64,000 nucleotides of DNA from Antedon mediterranea (taxonomy: Eukaryota > Echinodermata > Crinoidea > Comatulida > Antedonidae): NCBI RefSeq assembly GCF_964355755.1, contig NC_092671.1, positions 23,455,070 through 23,519,069 on the forward strand, read 5' to 3'. A program made the position numbers and the translations under genes. The notes under the pieces are model-generated. The model searched no databases and was not told the DNA's origin. It saw nothing but the letters and a program-made list of their open reading frames with translations. Below, piece after piece: positions 42,937 through 53,145 of the stretch; positions within the stretch are counted from its first letter, which is position 1; each line of letters starts with the position of its first letter.

Positions 42937-44577
42937 TCATTTCATTTCATTTCATTTATTTCAATATCATTATCGCAGCCTTAGCTGAATTACAAAGATA
43001 TTTACATTTGTTCAATATTAAAATTTGTAAAAAAGTATAAAACCAATGATAAAAAAATATAAAAAAGGAGGAAATTTACACAAGAAATACAATACAGGAA
43101 CATTCAAAAAGTTTAGCTTAAAATATTAAAATAGAAAAAAAAACACCTAAAAGCATCAATAAAAATCGCAAAGCTGTACTGGGTGATATATACAGATTAT
43201 TCATTTAGAAGCGAGATAAGGTATGGAATTGCACTTTTTCTATATCTTTCAACTCTGCATTTGGGTTGTTGATACTTTACACGTCTTAGTTTCATGTTAC
43301 TTACATTCTTCACTGGAAACCATTTTCCAAAATGAATACTTTTTGAACAATTCAGAGCAAACTTATAGCATAGATTACGCCTTCTATCAGATAAAGTGTC
43401 TAAAGAAAGATCATTGAGTGCTTGGTCATAACATATGTAGTCATTACACAATATTATTCTGCAAGCCCTTTTTTGGACAGATTCTATCATATCACTTTGT
43501 TTCTTAGTGAGACTAGAATGCCATACTGGGACAGCATATTCAACACTTGGTCTTATGTAACTCTTAAATACATCTACAAGATCAAATTTCGGAAGATTGA
43601 ACTTTCTTAATCTACATAATATATGCAGACGTCTGCTGGCTTTGGATACAATTTCTTTAACATTACGGTCCCATTTGAGGTTAGCTTGAATCCATAAACC
43701 TAGTAACTTAGTTTCATTAACGATTTCAATTGTAGCATTACCAATGAAAAGGGGTTCATGTTCATATTGATTTCTTTGAAAGTTAAAATACATAGTTTTA
43801 CATTTAGTTGGGTTAAGTTTTAGTTTGTTTTCATTAGACCATACATTCAGTAAAGCAACATCATTCTGAATTGAGGAAATTACATCCTTTTTTACTATCT
43901 GTCCTATGCACAAATCATCTACATATTTCCAAGTTTTACATGGCGAGTCTTGCATGGCATCATTAATTAGAGCAAGAAAGATCATAGGCCCAAGGAGCGT
44001 ACCTTGAGGGACGCCACATGTTAGATTAACACTCATTGATAAGGTGGATTTATAGCGTACTTGTTGGGTTCTGTTTGATAAAAAGCTAATTAACCACGGT
44101 ACAATTTCAGGTCTACAACCAAGTGTTACTAATTTAGAAACTGCTATTGTGTGGTCAACACAATCGAATGCTTTACTAAAGTCAGTTAAAACTAACTGAC
44201 CAACAGATTTGGGAATGTTACTACCTTCATAGAACACATTTAGTAGATCAACCAAATTATGGGTTGTAGAAAAGTGTTTACGGCAACCATATTGGTTGTT
44301 ATCAAGATTTTTCTCGATATCTGTTAAGAGCCATTTTTTAATGAAGCCCTCAGCTACCTTAGCTAGGATACATGTAAGTGAGATTGGTCGAAATTTGTCA
44401 ACCCTAGTACAACCATTTTCTTTGGGAACCGGAGTAACAATAGCATCCTTCCACATAGTTGGGACATGACCCTCACTGAGGGAGGCATTTAAGATATTAG
44501 TCATAGGGATGCTTAGTTCACATGCAAAATCTCTTATTAATCTGTTAGGCACATTATCAGGGCCCGGGGACTTGTTA
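42937..44577 (-). mobile_element. CR1-like retrotransposon with YVDD reverse transcriptase, 5'-truncated
   Basis: The 3' end on the minus strand is an AATGAAATGAAATGAAATGA microsatellite (42937-42965). The 5' side is cut inside the RT start at about 44577. It is inserted among the AACTCAAC subterminal words of the CACTA unit (42915-42936 and 44575-44640), so it arrived later. Confidence 0.85.
43197..44552 (-). CDS. Reverse transcriptase C-terminal part, uninterrupted 451-codon frame (partial)
   Basis: The frame continues upstream of the first Met to 44577 (N-K-S-P-G-P-D-N-V). Motifs in order: W-K-D-A-I-V-T-P-V-P-K (RT1), FRPISLTCILAKV (RT2), N-Q-Y-G-C-R, LTDFSKAFDCVDH (first catalytic D), GVPQGTLLGPM, KYVDDLCIG (catalytic DD, Y-V-D-D instead of the usual Y-A-D-D or F-A-D-D), LNPTKCKTMYFNF, LLGLWIQANLKWD, and the C-terminal YIRPSVEYAVPVWHSSL and R-A-C-R-I-I-L. 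It ends with TGA/TAA-type stop next to E. No internal stop or shift in 1.36 kb points to a recent insertion. The apurinic-like endonuclease and ORF1 are missing by truncation, so the copy cannot move by itself. Confidence 0.9.
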   Translation of the reverse strand: MPNRLIRDFACELSIPMTNILNASLSEGHVPTMWKDAIVTPVPKENGCTRVDKFRPISLTCILAKVAEGFIKKWLLTDIEKNLDNNQYGCRKHFSTTHNLVDLLNVFYEGSNIPKSVGQLVLTDFSKAFDCVDHTIAVSKLVTLGCRPEIVPWLISFLSNRTQQVRYKSTLSMSVNLTCGVPQGTLLGPMIFLALINDAMQDSPCKTWKYVDDLCIGQIVKKDVISSIQNDVALLNVWSNENKLKLNPTKCKTMYFNFQRNQYEHEPLFIGNATIEIVNETKLLGLWIQANLKWDRNVKEIVSKASRRLHILCRLRKFNLPKFDLVDVFKSYIRPSVEYAVPVWHSSLTKKQSDMIESVQKRACRIILCNDYICYDQALNDLSLDTLSDRRRNLCYKFALNCSKSIHFGKWFPVKNVSNMKLRRVKYQQPKCRVERYRKSAIPYLISLLNE

Positions 44578-44984
44578 ACTCAACATCAATATATTCAACG
44601 TAGCATTGGTTAAATCAAATCAACTCGTTATTAATGAAGATGATATGTTAAATAAATAATAAAATATGTGATTTAAATGATCAAAGTAGCCGTGGCGTGC
44701 GTCGCATAAAATGGTGGCACATAAGGTAGGCCTACTATTGTCAAAAAAGATGCAGCGGAGCTAATTTGATCATTAATATAAGTGGTATTTAAAACAAAAC
44801 ACAATTAAACTATTCAACGCAAAAACATTTATCAACATTACCAGTAAAAATACATACAATTTACAGATGAATGCTGTCTGTTACGAATGTGGTATACCGA
44901 AATGATCCCAATGACTAATTCCGAAATAGACGCTTTCAAATAACTTAGATTGTGGCAGACGACATATCCTATTCTTATCTCGCT
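44578..44984. other. Noncoding flank of the CACTA unit
   Basis: Starts with AACTCAAC-type subterminal words up to about 44640, then ordinary AT-rich DNA. A GTGGCGTGCGTCGCA word at 44692 is the only GC-rich spot. No terminal inverted repeat was recognised. Confidence 0.35.
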
Positions 44985-45355
44985 AATCGGTGGGATTCCA
45001 AACAAATCTCATCGTGATGTCGCTAAATATAAAAAAAAAAATTTCGAGACAAAATCCATAATTTGCACGAAAACGTAAAATCCCAAACAAATCCGTCTTC
45101 CCTAAATCAACTGTCCCGATCATATGATAAATCCCGCCGTATCGGTGGGATCCCAAACAAAAAATCCCGTTCATTCAGAATTTGCGCTAAAAATCTCGGT
45201 TAACCGACGGGTCGAGCACAAGCAAAATCCAGCCTATCCCACACTAGTCCCATAAATCTCGCCGTGGCGACGGGATCCCGAACAAATCCCGTTCATTCAG
45301 AATTTGCGCTAAAAACCCCGGTTGACCGACGGGAGCTACAAACAAAAATCCCACA
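44985..45355. repeat. GGGATCCCG-rich minisatellite, right (first part)
   Basis: Two main units (starting near 45110 and 45230) share AAATC(C/T)CGCCGT, CGGTGGGATCCC/CGACGGGATCCCG, CCCGTTCATTCAGAATTTGC and GCTAAAAA(T/C)C. The array stops at CCCACA, where a Helitron begins, and resumes at 48727 with TATCCC and the same unit. Confidence 0.85.
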
Positions 45356-46671
45356 TCTATATATAAATTTACGTAAGGGCAAAATTCGGTAAATTGCGCC
45401 TTACTTCTAGAATTTGTACTCGATGGTATATAAAGTTGGTTCGTACTTTCGGTACTGATTTTAACCACCTGATGTAACCCTGTTTACTAATTAAATTAAG
45501 TTAGATAATTAGTTATTGACGATTAAAACGAATTTAGGTTCAACGATTTGCCCCAAATAGAGGTGTTTTCCGATCGTGGTATACACTGTCTAATGGATGT
45601 CCATCTTGAAAAATACCCGCCACAAAAATGCGAGGAGGCTTCGCATTTTCCTATCTCCTCCTACGATAATTGTTTTTAATAGCTGAAAACCGGTTGAACA
45701 GCTAGAGTACACCATCATAATGTTGAAGACAGGCCGATTTTCTTAAAAAAATACTATTTTGATAGATTTAATATACGTTTATACAAATGTATTGATTTGC
45801 GATGAATGGAACATCCCAATCTCTCAGTCTGCCAGAGTTTGGTTTAACACAAGTAGGTAAATTTATGAGCCCCTGGTTTAACACATACGGTAGGTAAATA
45901 TATGGGCCCTTTGAGAATAAACTTGCAATACTTTGACAATACAGTAAATACCTCATTTGAATCGAAAGTTTCTTACTGTGAATGTTCGTACTGTTAGATG
46001 TAATATAAAAATATATACAAATAAACTGTATTACTGAGATTGTGGATAGGCTGTACTGTTAGATATATAAACACATTATTATATACAAATAAACTTTATA
46101 CTGACAGTTCCTTCTCAACGTTTGTATTAATTAATAATTACCAAAAATATAAACGTCGTAGTGGTGTATCGTGACATGTACTTTAATATTTCAATCGATT
46201 ATGACAGTGACAGTTTTAACAAAGTATTATTTATTAAATCTCAAATGTTTTACTGTATTTAGAGGTATAGTATTTATAGGCCTATAAAACAAGAACAAAA
46301 TATTTTGTTACTGAGTTGATAAAGAATATATTTAAAAATTGTTCCTCTTTGTACCTATCCGCTTTCCTATCCCTCAACCCTAATGTTACATACAAAACAC
46401 AAATTGGGTTTCTTTAAATGAGGCCAAATCAAAAATTTGGACTCATTTTGATAAGTTTCTCCTTCGGAAGTAATTCACAGGGTGCTAATTTTAGTTGACT
46501 ACATAAATCATCGTGTCTATTTATTCGTTTCTGTAAACGACAATGTATTATAGTCCTGCGGTACGTACATTTGAAATCGCCAGTTTTGCTACGCTGAAAT
46601 TACTGTTTATTCGAGAACCATCTGTGGGCACGACCTAGATGGTACGCGAGCGAAGCGAGCGTACCATCTAG
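45356..46671 (+). mobile_element. Non-autonomous Helitron, copy 1
   Basis: Begins TCTATATATAAATTTACG after an A and ends with a 3' hairpin GATGGTACGC-(loop)-GCGTACCATC directly followed by CTAG. 5' TC, a 3' hairpin and CTAG with A|T flanks are the Helitron hallmarks. 1316 bases, with no Rep or helicase frame. Its 3' end touches copy 2 with no base between. The short internal frames (for example 45768-45956 on -) have no support. Confidence 0.75.
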
Positions 46672-48726
46672 TCTATATATAAATTTACGTAAGGGCAAAA
46701 TTCGGTAAATCGCGCGTTATTTCTAGAATGTTTACTCGATGGTATGTAAAGTTGGTTCGTACTTTTGGTACTGATTCTAACCACCTGATGTAACCCTGTT
46801 TACTAATTAAATTGAATTCGATAATTAGTTATTGACGATTAAAACGAATTTAGGTTCAACGATTTGCCCCAAATAGGGGTGTTTTCCGATCGTGGTATAC
46901 ACTGTCTAATGGATGTCCAATTTGAAAAATACCCGCACACAGTAATACGAGGACACTTCGCATTTTCCTATCTCCTCCTACGATAATTGTTTTTAATAGC
47001 TGAAAACCGGTTGAACAGTTCGAGTACAGCATCATAATGTTGAAGACAGGCCGATTTTATTTTAAAAATGCTATTTTGATAGATTTAATATACGTTTTTA
47101 CAAATGTATTGATTTGCGATGAATGGAACATTCCAATCTCTGTTCCACAAGTGTCTATTCCCTCAGGCGTCGTAAAAACAAGTACTGTATAGGCTACTCA
47201 TAACAGAAATTCGATCCATTTTTTTCACGCTGCTGCTCTAGCCCGCTACGTCCCATTAGGACTACTCAATCAGAAGCTAAAGCAAGCAGCAGTTATAGTT
47301 CTAAGGACAGACAGTTTTGTTAAAATGGAAACTCCACTATGATTTATTGATTCCAGCTGCTACAGTAGACCCAAAAAACGTCTGGGAAAGAGTCTATGAG
47401 GACATGTCATGCTAAAATTACAAATCCCTAAGCATTTCTGGTATATTCACTGTCAGATATTCATTGAATTATTATCGAAACAGTCCATTAAAGTTTGTGT
47501 TTGTAATAGGATACTTCACAATTGAAATATCTAGGGTGATGAAGTGACCCCCAGATTTGACCTTAGCAATAAAATTAACTAAAGTGACAGAAATTGAGTA
47601 TTCACTTCTGTAACAAAAAAATAATATTTATTCACATATAAAAAAAAAAGAAGAAACCCAAAAACTGACAGACAATTTAAGTATTTGTTGCTTTAAATTA
47701 CATTTTTCAGGTAAAATAACTATTATGTGACAATAAAATGACACATTCAAAAACATTTGAAATAAAAAATATTTTTCAATAAGCGAGCAGCGTTTTTTGT
47801 AAAAAATATTTCTTGTTTCAATCTGTGCTGCAGAGGTTGGATATACATTTTTTTTTAAACGGATAAATGAGCTAGCGTTTTCAGTCGCCGTATATTTATC
47901 CATATTTATGTACAAATATTTATTATTGCAGTTAAACCACCCACATCATCACCCTTCCCTCACTGGCATGAGTAGCGTTGTAAATCCAGTAGAGGATAGG
48001 CCTACAGTGCATCACATGCCCTAAACGCAGAACAACTTTGGTGGGTAGGGTAGGAACCAACTTAAGTATGAATTGGCTCTAAGAAACAATTGAAAACTAT
48101 TAGGCCTACTAATTAAGTTGAGTTAGATAATTTAATATATATTGACGATTAAATCGAATTTATGATTTGCCCCGAATAGAGGTGGTTTTCACAAATTGTT
48201 TTACATTTTATAAACATATACACGTCGTCGTAGTGATGTATCGTTACATGTACTGTACTTTTCAATCGACCAGGACGGTGATAGTTTCAACAAGTATTAC
48301 ATCGCAATGTTTTACTGTGTTTAGTGGTATATTAGTTGTAAAACATGAAAACAATTAATATTTCGTTACTAAATGGATAAAGAATATATTTAAAAATTGT
48401 TCCTCTTTGCACCCATCCTCTTCCCCATCCCTCAACCCTAATGTTACATATAAAACACAAATTAAGTTTGTTTAAATTTGACTTAAACAATTAGTCTCAT
48501 TTTGTGACAAGTTTCTTTTTCGGAAGTAATTCCCAGGGTGCTAATTTTAGTTGAGTACATAAATCACAGTGTCTATTTATTCGTTTCTGTAAACAACATA
48601 TATTATTGTTCTGCGGTACGTACATTTGAAATCGCCAGTTTTTTAACGCTGAAATTATTATGTATTCGAGAACCATCTGTGGGCACGACCTAGATGGTAC
48701 GCGAGCGAAGCGAGCGTACCATCTAG
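46672..48726 (+). mobile_element. Non-autonomous Helitron, copy 2, head-to-tail with copy 1
   Basis: Starts TCTATATATAAATTTACG immediately after the CTAG of copy 1 and is near identical to it for about 475 bases. It then carries a foreign ~770-bp insert (47152-47920). From about 48100 a second, partial start of the same family (AGTTAGATAATTTAATATAT..., CGATTAAATCGAATTT) leads into the shared 3' part and ends with the identical hairpin and CTAG before T. So copy 2 is a mosaic of at least two family members plus the insert. Confidence 0.7.
47152..47920 (+). mobile_element. Insert in Helitron copy 2 related to the 4 kb element at 35398
   Basis: 47225-47400 resembles 35585-35770 (shared CGGCTCTAGCC/CTGCTCTAGCC, GGACAGACAGTTTTGTTAAA-like and GACCCAAAAAACGTCTGGGA segments), and 47790-47830 resembles 39175-39205 (GCGTTTTTTGTAAAAAATAT). 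These are the two flanks of the larger element, so this is a deletion derivative. Its outer inverted ends are not recognisable. Confidence 0.6.
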
Positions 48727-49485
48727 TATCCCAAATTAACTGTCCCGATATAATGATAAATCCCGTCGTGGCGGCGGGATCCCGAGAAGAATCCCGCTCA
48801 TCCAGAATTTGCGCTTAAAATCCCGACAACCCGCCGGGATCCCGAAAAAATCACGATTATCCCGAAATTACGATCCCGATCCCGATGATAAATCTCACCG
48901 GGATGACCAAATCCCCACGGGATTCGGAGATCCCGTTTTTATTTTTTATTTTATGTCAAAAAATAAAAGGGTTAAAATTTTGCAAATTTTCGAACATTTC
49001 CCTCTGTGGGACCATAGGATTTTTTTTGAAAAAGGGCCAACATTTCCAATTTTTAAAATTCTATAATTATGCTATAATATTGCCATTTATGCAAATATAT
49101 TGTGTTAACATCATCTTATAGAGCCATAGTAACTAGTTATGTCAAAAAATAAAAGGCCAGGATCCCGAAAAAATCACGATTATCCCGAAATTACGATCCC
49201 GATCCCGATGATAAATCCCACCGGGATGACCAAATCCCCACGGGATTCGGAGATCCCGTTTTTATTTTTTATTTTATGTCAAAAAATAAAAGGGTTAAAA
49301 TTTTGCAAATTTTCGAACATTTCCCTCTGTGGGACCATAGGAATTTTTTTGAAAAAGGGCCAACATTTCCAATTTTTAAAATTCTATAATTATGCTATAA
49401 TATTGCCATTTATGCAAATATATTGTGTTAACATCATCTTATAGAGCCATAGTAACTAGTTATGTCAAAAAATAAAAGGGTCGAA
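48727..49485 (+). repeat. GGGATCCCG-rich minisatellite, right (second part), with 323-bp duplication
   Basis: After TATCCC the minisatellite continues with AATCCCGTCGTGGCGGCGGG. A ~323-bp block starting GATCCCGAAAAAATCACGAT occurs at 48838 and again at 49161, almost identical, including AAAATAAAAGGGTTAAAATT and ACCATAGGA. Frames 48809-49444 that look alike are only this duplication. Confidence 0.85.
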
Positions 49486-50560
49486 ATTTGGCCACTTTTC
49501 GAAAAATTTCCCTGCGAGGGACCATAGGATTTTTTTTCGAAAAATGGTCAAAATTTCCATTGTTTAAAATTCTAAAATTATGCTATAATATTGCCATTTA
49601 TGCAAATATATTGTGCTAACATCATCTTATAGAGCCATAGTAACTAGTTATGTGAAAAATAAAATGATCAAAATTTGGCCATTTTTCGAAAATTTCCCTG
49701 CTGGGGGACCATAGGAATTTTTTCGAAAAATGGCAGATTGTTTACTCAAAAGTCTTTGACCTTATAGTCCATGGGATTTAGCTAAAAAATGACCCTTTTC
49801 TCACACAAATTGCAAGAAAAGTTTTTTTTTGATGAAATGTGTTCTTTAGACCCTACTGAACACATTTATCAACGTTAGGACATTTTTCGACTACGGGAAG
49901 TAGCCTAATTTGCATAATTAAAAATGGCCGCCATTTTTAATAACGTACTCTGTATCTTGGAAACCGCTAGTCACAGATACTTAATTATGGTGTCAAAATT
50001 GTTAGAATATATGTTTTTATATTCACTTTATTGAAAAAGTTTGTCCAAAAATGAATGGAAGTGCTATTTCTAACATTATTGACCTTTGACCTTGAATTCT
50101 CATACCTCAGCAACCACTAATCGGAGATATACAAATTAGGGCTTAAATTGTTCAGAAACTATACATTTATATATCCAGTCTAATGGCATGTTTTTGCAAA
50201 AAATGGCGGATTCTAACATTATTGACCTTTGACCTTGACTTATCATATCTTAGCAACCACTAATCTGAGAGACACAGAATATGGCTCAAATTGTTAAAAA
50301 ACTACATATTTATATTTAGTCTAATGGCATGTTTTTGCAAAAAATTTCCGATTCTAACATTATTGACATTTGAACTTTGCACTACATAAAATCGCATAAC
50401 TTTGAAAATATTGTACATATAATATTATTTTTAGTGTCAAATTTTTCAGAACATATATGTTTCTATAGAGTCCAATGACACATTATGTCCAATAATGGCC
50501 TATTGTATGGTTAGTAACATTTGAACTATGTTTGAAAAGGATTTAAACCCGGAATGATCT
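49463..50560 (+). repeat. Tandem repeats: ~185-bp units, then ~125-bp units with TTGACCTTTGACCTTGA
   Basis: Up to about 49740 diverged units of the TATGTCAAAAAATAAAAGG / CATAGGATTTTTT type continue without the GGGATCCCG block. From about 49920 to 50480 a ~125-bp unit recurs three to four times with AACATTATTGACCTTTGACC, ATATCTTAGCAACCACTAAT and TCTAATGGCATGTTTTTGCA. The latter resembles the arm units of the foldback element at 10.2-13.2 kb. No coding function. Confidence 0.75.
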
Positions 50561-50672
50561 TCATGTGGGCATCCATTAGAACATTTGTGATTTGGCACTA
50601 CTTGTTTAGAATATGGTGGTAATTTAAAGTGCATGTAACCAGTTAATTTAATTTAGTTACTGAAAATATTAC

Positions 50673-51194
50673 CCAAAGAATATAATATCACAAGAATGAG
50701 TATTCCGCGATTTTTGCATGAGAAATTTGTAACAGAGAGTGATGCCGCCCTCATAAGGGCGGATGTATACCGACTAAATAAGACTTGATTTAATAGATAT
50801 TATACATGTCACATTAAATAGAATTATGATAATATATTTTGCAATTGTAAACCATTTTATAATACATATTTAATAACAAACTAGTGTACATTCACTTCTA
50901 CAGACAATTATTTACTAACATGCTAAATTAGTTCACAAAAAAGGCCTAAACAGCAACACCAAAAATCAACGAAGCGTTACTCAGCAGAGCCTATTCTTTA
51001 CCATTGCCGCGTACTAATCTACGCCCGGTAAAGTATTGTTTTTATGATATAAATTAGTATAAAATACATGTTATTAATAGGATACAATTAAATTTCATTA
51101 ATAACATTTATTTGTTTTACCAGAAAAAAGTTTTACAAATTTCTCATGCAAAAACCGCGGAATACTCATTCTTGTGATATAATTATATTCTTTG
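50673..51194. mobile_element. MITE with ~60-bp inverted ends
   Basis: CAAAGAATATAATATCACAA-GAATGAGTATTCCGCG on the left and the inverse (CGCGGAATACTCATTCTTGT, ATTCTTTG) on the right. Next inside, TTTTTGCATGAGAAATTTGT is also inverted at 51138. A small hairpin GCCGCCCTCATAAGGGCGG lies at 50744. Non-coding. Confidence 0.75.
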
Positions 51195-51217
51195 CTCTCT
51201 CTATATATGGCCCTGAA

Positions 51218-51513
51218 CGATGTTAACAAGTTACGCCCTCTGTTGGAATCCGGTTAGAATTTTGGTAGGACGATTCGGCCCACTTTTGGGCCAAAACATC
51301 CCAGTTTGTGGACCGAAAAGTCTCACTTTAGACCAAATTCATATTCATTTTTGTTGGTATTTTTAACAATCCGTATTTTATTGATATTGTCAATGTTGAT
51401 ATAATATATGAAATAAATTACTAAAAAAACGTAATGTTATATTCAATTTAATATTTGTTTATTTCGTGCACATTCGTCAAGCGGCCAACAGAGAGCGTAA
51501 CTTGTTTACATCG
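51218..51513. mobile_element. MITE with CGATGTTAACAAGTTACG ends
   Basis: Left CGATGTTAACAAGTTACGCC-CTCTGTTGG, right CCAACAGAGAGCGTAACTTG-TTTACATCG: inverted, 29 bp with about three mismatches. Inside the left end is GGACGATTCGGCCC. Its right half is also present, inverted, at 55640-55765. Confidence 0.7.
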
Positions 51514-51850
51514 TAGCGTGGGACGTGATTAAAAATGATCATTTTCGACAATATTTTCAAAATGTTTGCTTTATTGCATCTTTATCCCCAGGTACTACCC
51601 CATAGTCTCTCTAAATATAATGTTTGAGGAAAAAAGCTTATTTTATGCTTATAAAATGCATATCAAAGCCGCCCGCAAAGCCGATAAATTTAAGTGTGCC
51701 GAATCGTCCCGAGCCGAATAGTCCCGGGCCGGCCGAATCGTCCCGCTAGCGATTTTTTTTTCCGTACGAGAGTTCCTCCATCGGTTCGTTTCGGACTCAA
51801 TCCGACTCTCTTCGGTATTCGGTAAAGTCAGCTCACTGATGCGTGACAAC
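51340..51850 (-). repeat. Long inverted repeat partner of 55515-55765
   Basis: Two blocks, 51340-51490 and 51725-51850, match 55640-55765 and 55515-55630 in reverse (GTCACGCATCAGTGAGC, GAGTCCGAAACGAACCGATG, CGAATG-TGCACGAAATAAAC, CAATATCAATAAAATACGGA). Between the blocks the left copy has additional sequence (51514-51724) including GCCGAATCGTCCCG repeats. Open frames in either copy (51649-51852, 55402-55629) are conserved only as DNA. Confidence 0.75.
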
Positions 51851-52967
51851 ATAATACAATTTACATTTACAAACCGCGAGCTAATACTTTCACACAGGCT
51901 CTCATAATAGTAAAATGAATCTACACTAATACGAGTGTTGATGACATTAATTAATAAATACTAGGCCTACTTAGTAATTACATTAAGAACCCAATAGCAT
52001 ATTGAAGATATTTAGGTCTACGACCCAATAGTAGGTCGTATCAATATTATTTGTTGAAGTTGAACGACCTTTTGTCACGAACGAGAGGCTCTTTTCTTAT
52101 CGTTTATGGTATTGTAGCTAGCCCTAGCCTAGCCAAGCTTGTGTAAGCCTATGCAAGGTATTACTTTTGAATTTAAAATGATTATGTACAGTAGGAATTC
52201 CTATGCACAGTGTATGTTTTTTATACCTTTTAAAATAATATTATTAAATTAATATTTATATTTTAAGATAATGGAAATTTTACGTTAAAGGTGTACGTAT
52301 TAATTATCCCCAATCTTGAAAAATAAAGATTTCAGACTTTTAAGTATAGGCAATTTTGGAGTTTTAATTAAGTTATAGGCCTACAACTAATATTATTGTT
52401 TATTATGTGTATATGTAATTTGGAAAATCATAAAAAATACATGCAAAGTAAAAAACATTCAATTACGGTACTGACACGACTGCAATAGTATAAATACATT
52501 TAATATAACACATTTTCCAGGAAGCTTATAATTATATGTGATACTATCATCTTGTCATGAAGATCGATTTTCTGTATTCCATATTCTTGATTTTATTTTT
52601 TTTATTATGGTTTCTGAAATAAATTTTAAAAAAAAATTGTTAATTTTAATTCAAAATTTCCACCGGCCAAGATATCAATAATGATTAAATTAACACAATA
52701 TTAAACGCTTTATAAGCAAGCATGTGTTTCTATACATTACAACTTACATATGTTACTAGGCCTATATGTATACAATTTTTCAAATGTTACACTTAAAAAC
52801 CTGAAGAAAATTGTGATTTTCTTGATAAAAACATCTGTTAGTGTTACTTCTGTAAATATAATTTCTAACCTACTACTTCATTTTATTAAAATAAAAAATA
52901 GTACTGTAGATGGAAATGTACTACATTGAAGCACACGTACGTAGGGCTAGGCTAGCTAGGCCTTGCT
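51851..52967. other. AT-rich noncoding DNA
   Basis: No gene, transposon end or regular repeat was recognised; only scattered TAGGCCTA words and A/T runs. Confidence 0.4.
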
Positions 52968-53145
52968 TGTGACGACCAACAAAGTGCTGCTGCTGTGTGT
53001 GTGTTACTGTTTGTGAATCTGATGGTACATACATTGGTTTGTGGCTGCCTATACAGTATTATATTATATGTGACGACCAACAAAGTGCTGCTGCTGTGTG
53101 TGTGTTACTGTTTGTGAATCTGATGGTACATACATTGGTTTGTGG
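52968..53145 (+). repeat. ~102-bp tandem duplication at the insertion site of element C
   Basis: GTGACGACCAACAAAGTGCT through ACATTGGTTTGTGG is present at 52970-53043 and 53072-53145. The first copy continues with CTGCCTATACAGTATTATAT; for the second copy the same continuation is found on the far side of element C at 55349. The duplication therefore predates the insertion. Confidence 0.9.

Noticed and set aside
25551-44984. Assigning exact CACTA termini and target duplication
   Set aside because: No CACTA/TAGTG pair or short duplication could be matched on both sides; only inner inverted repeats and AACTCAAC words are visible.
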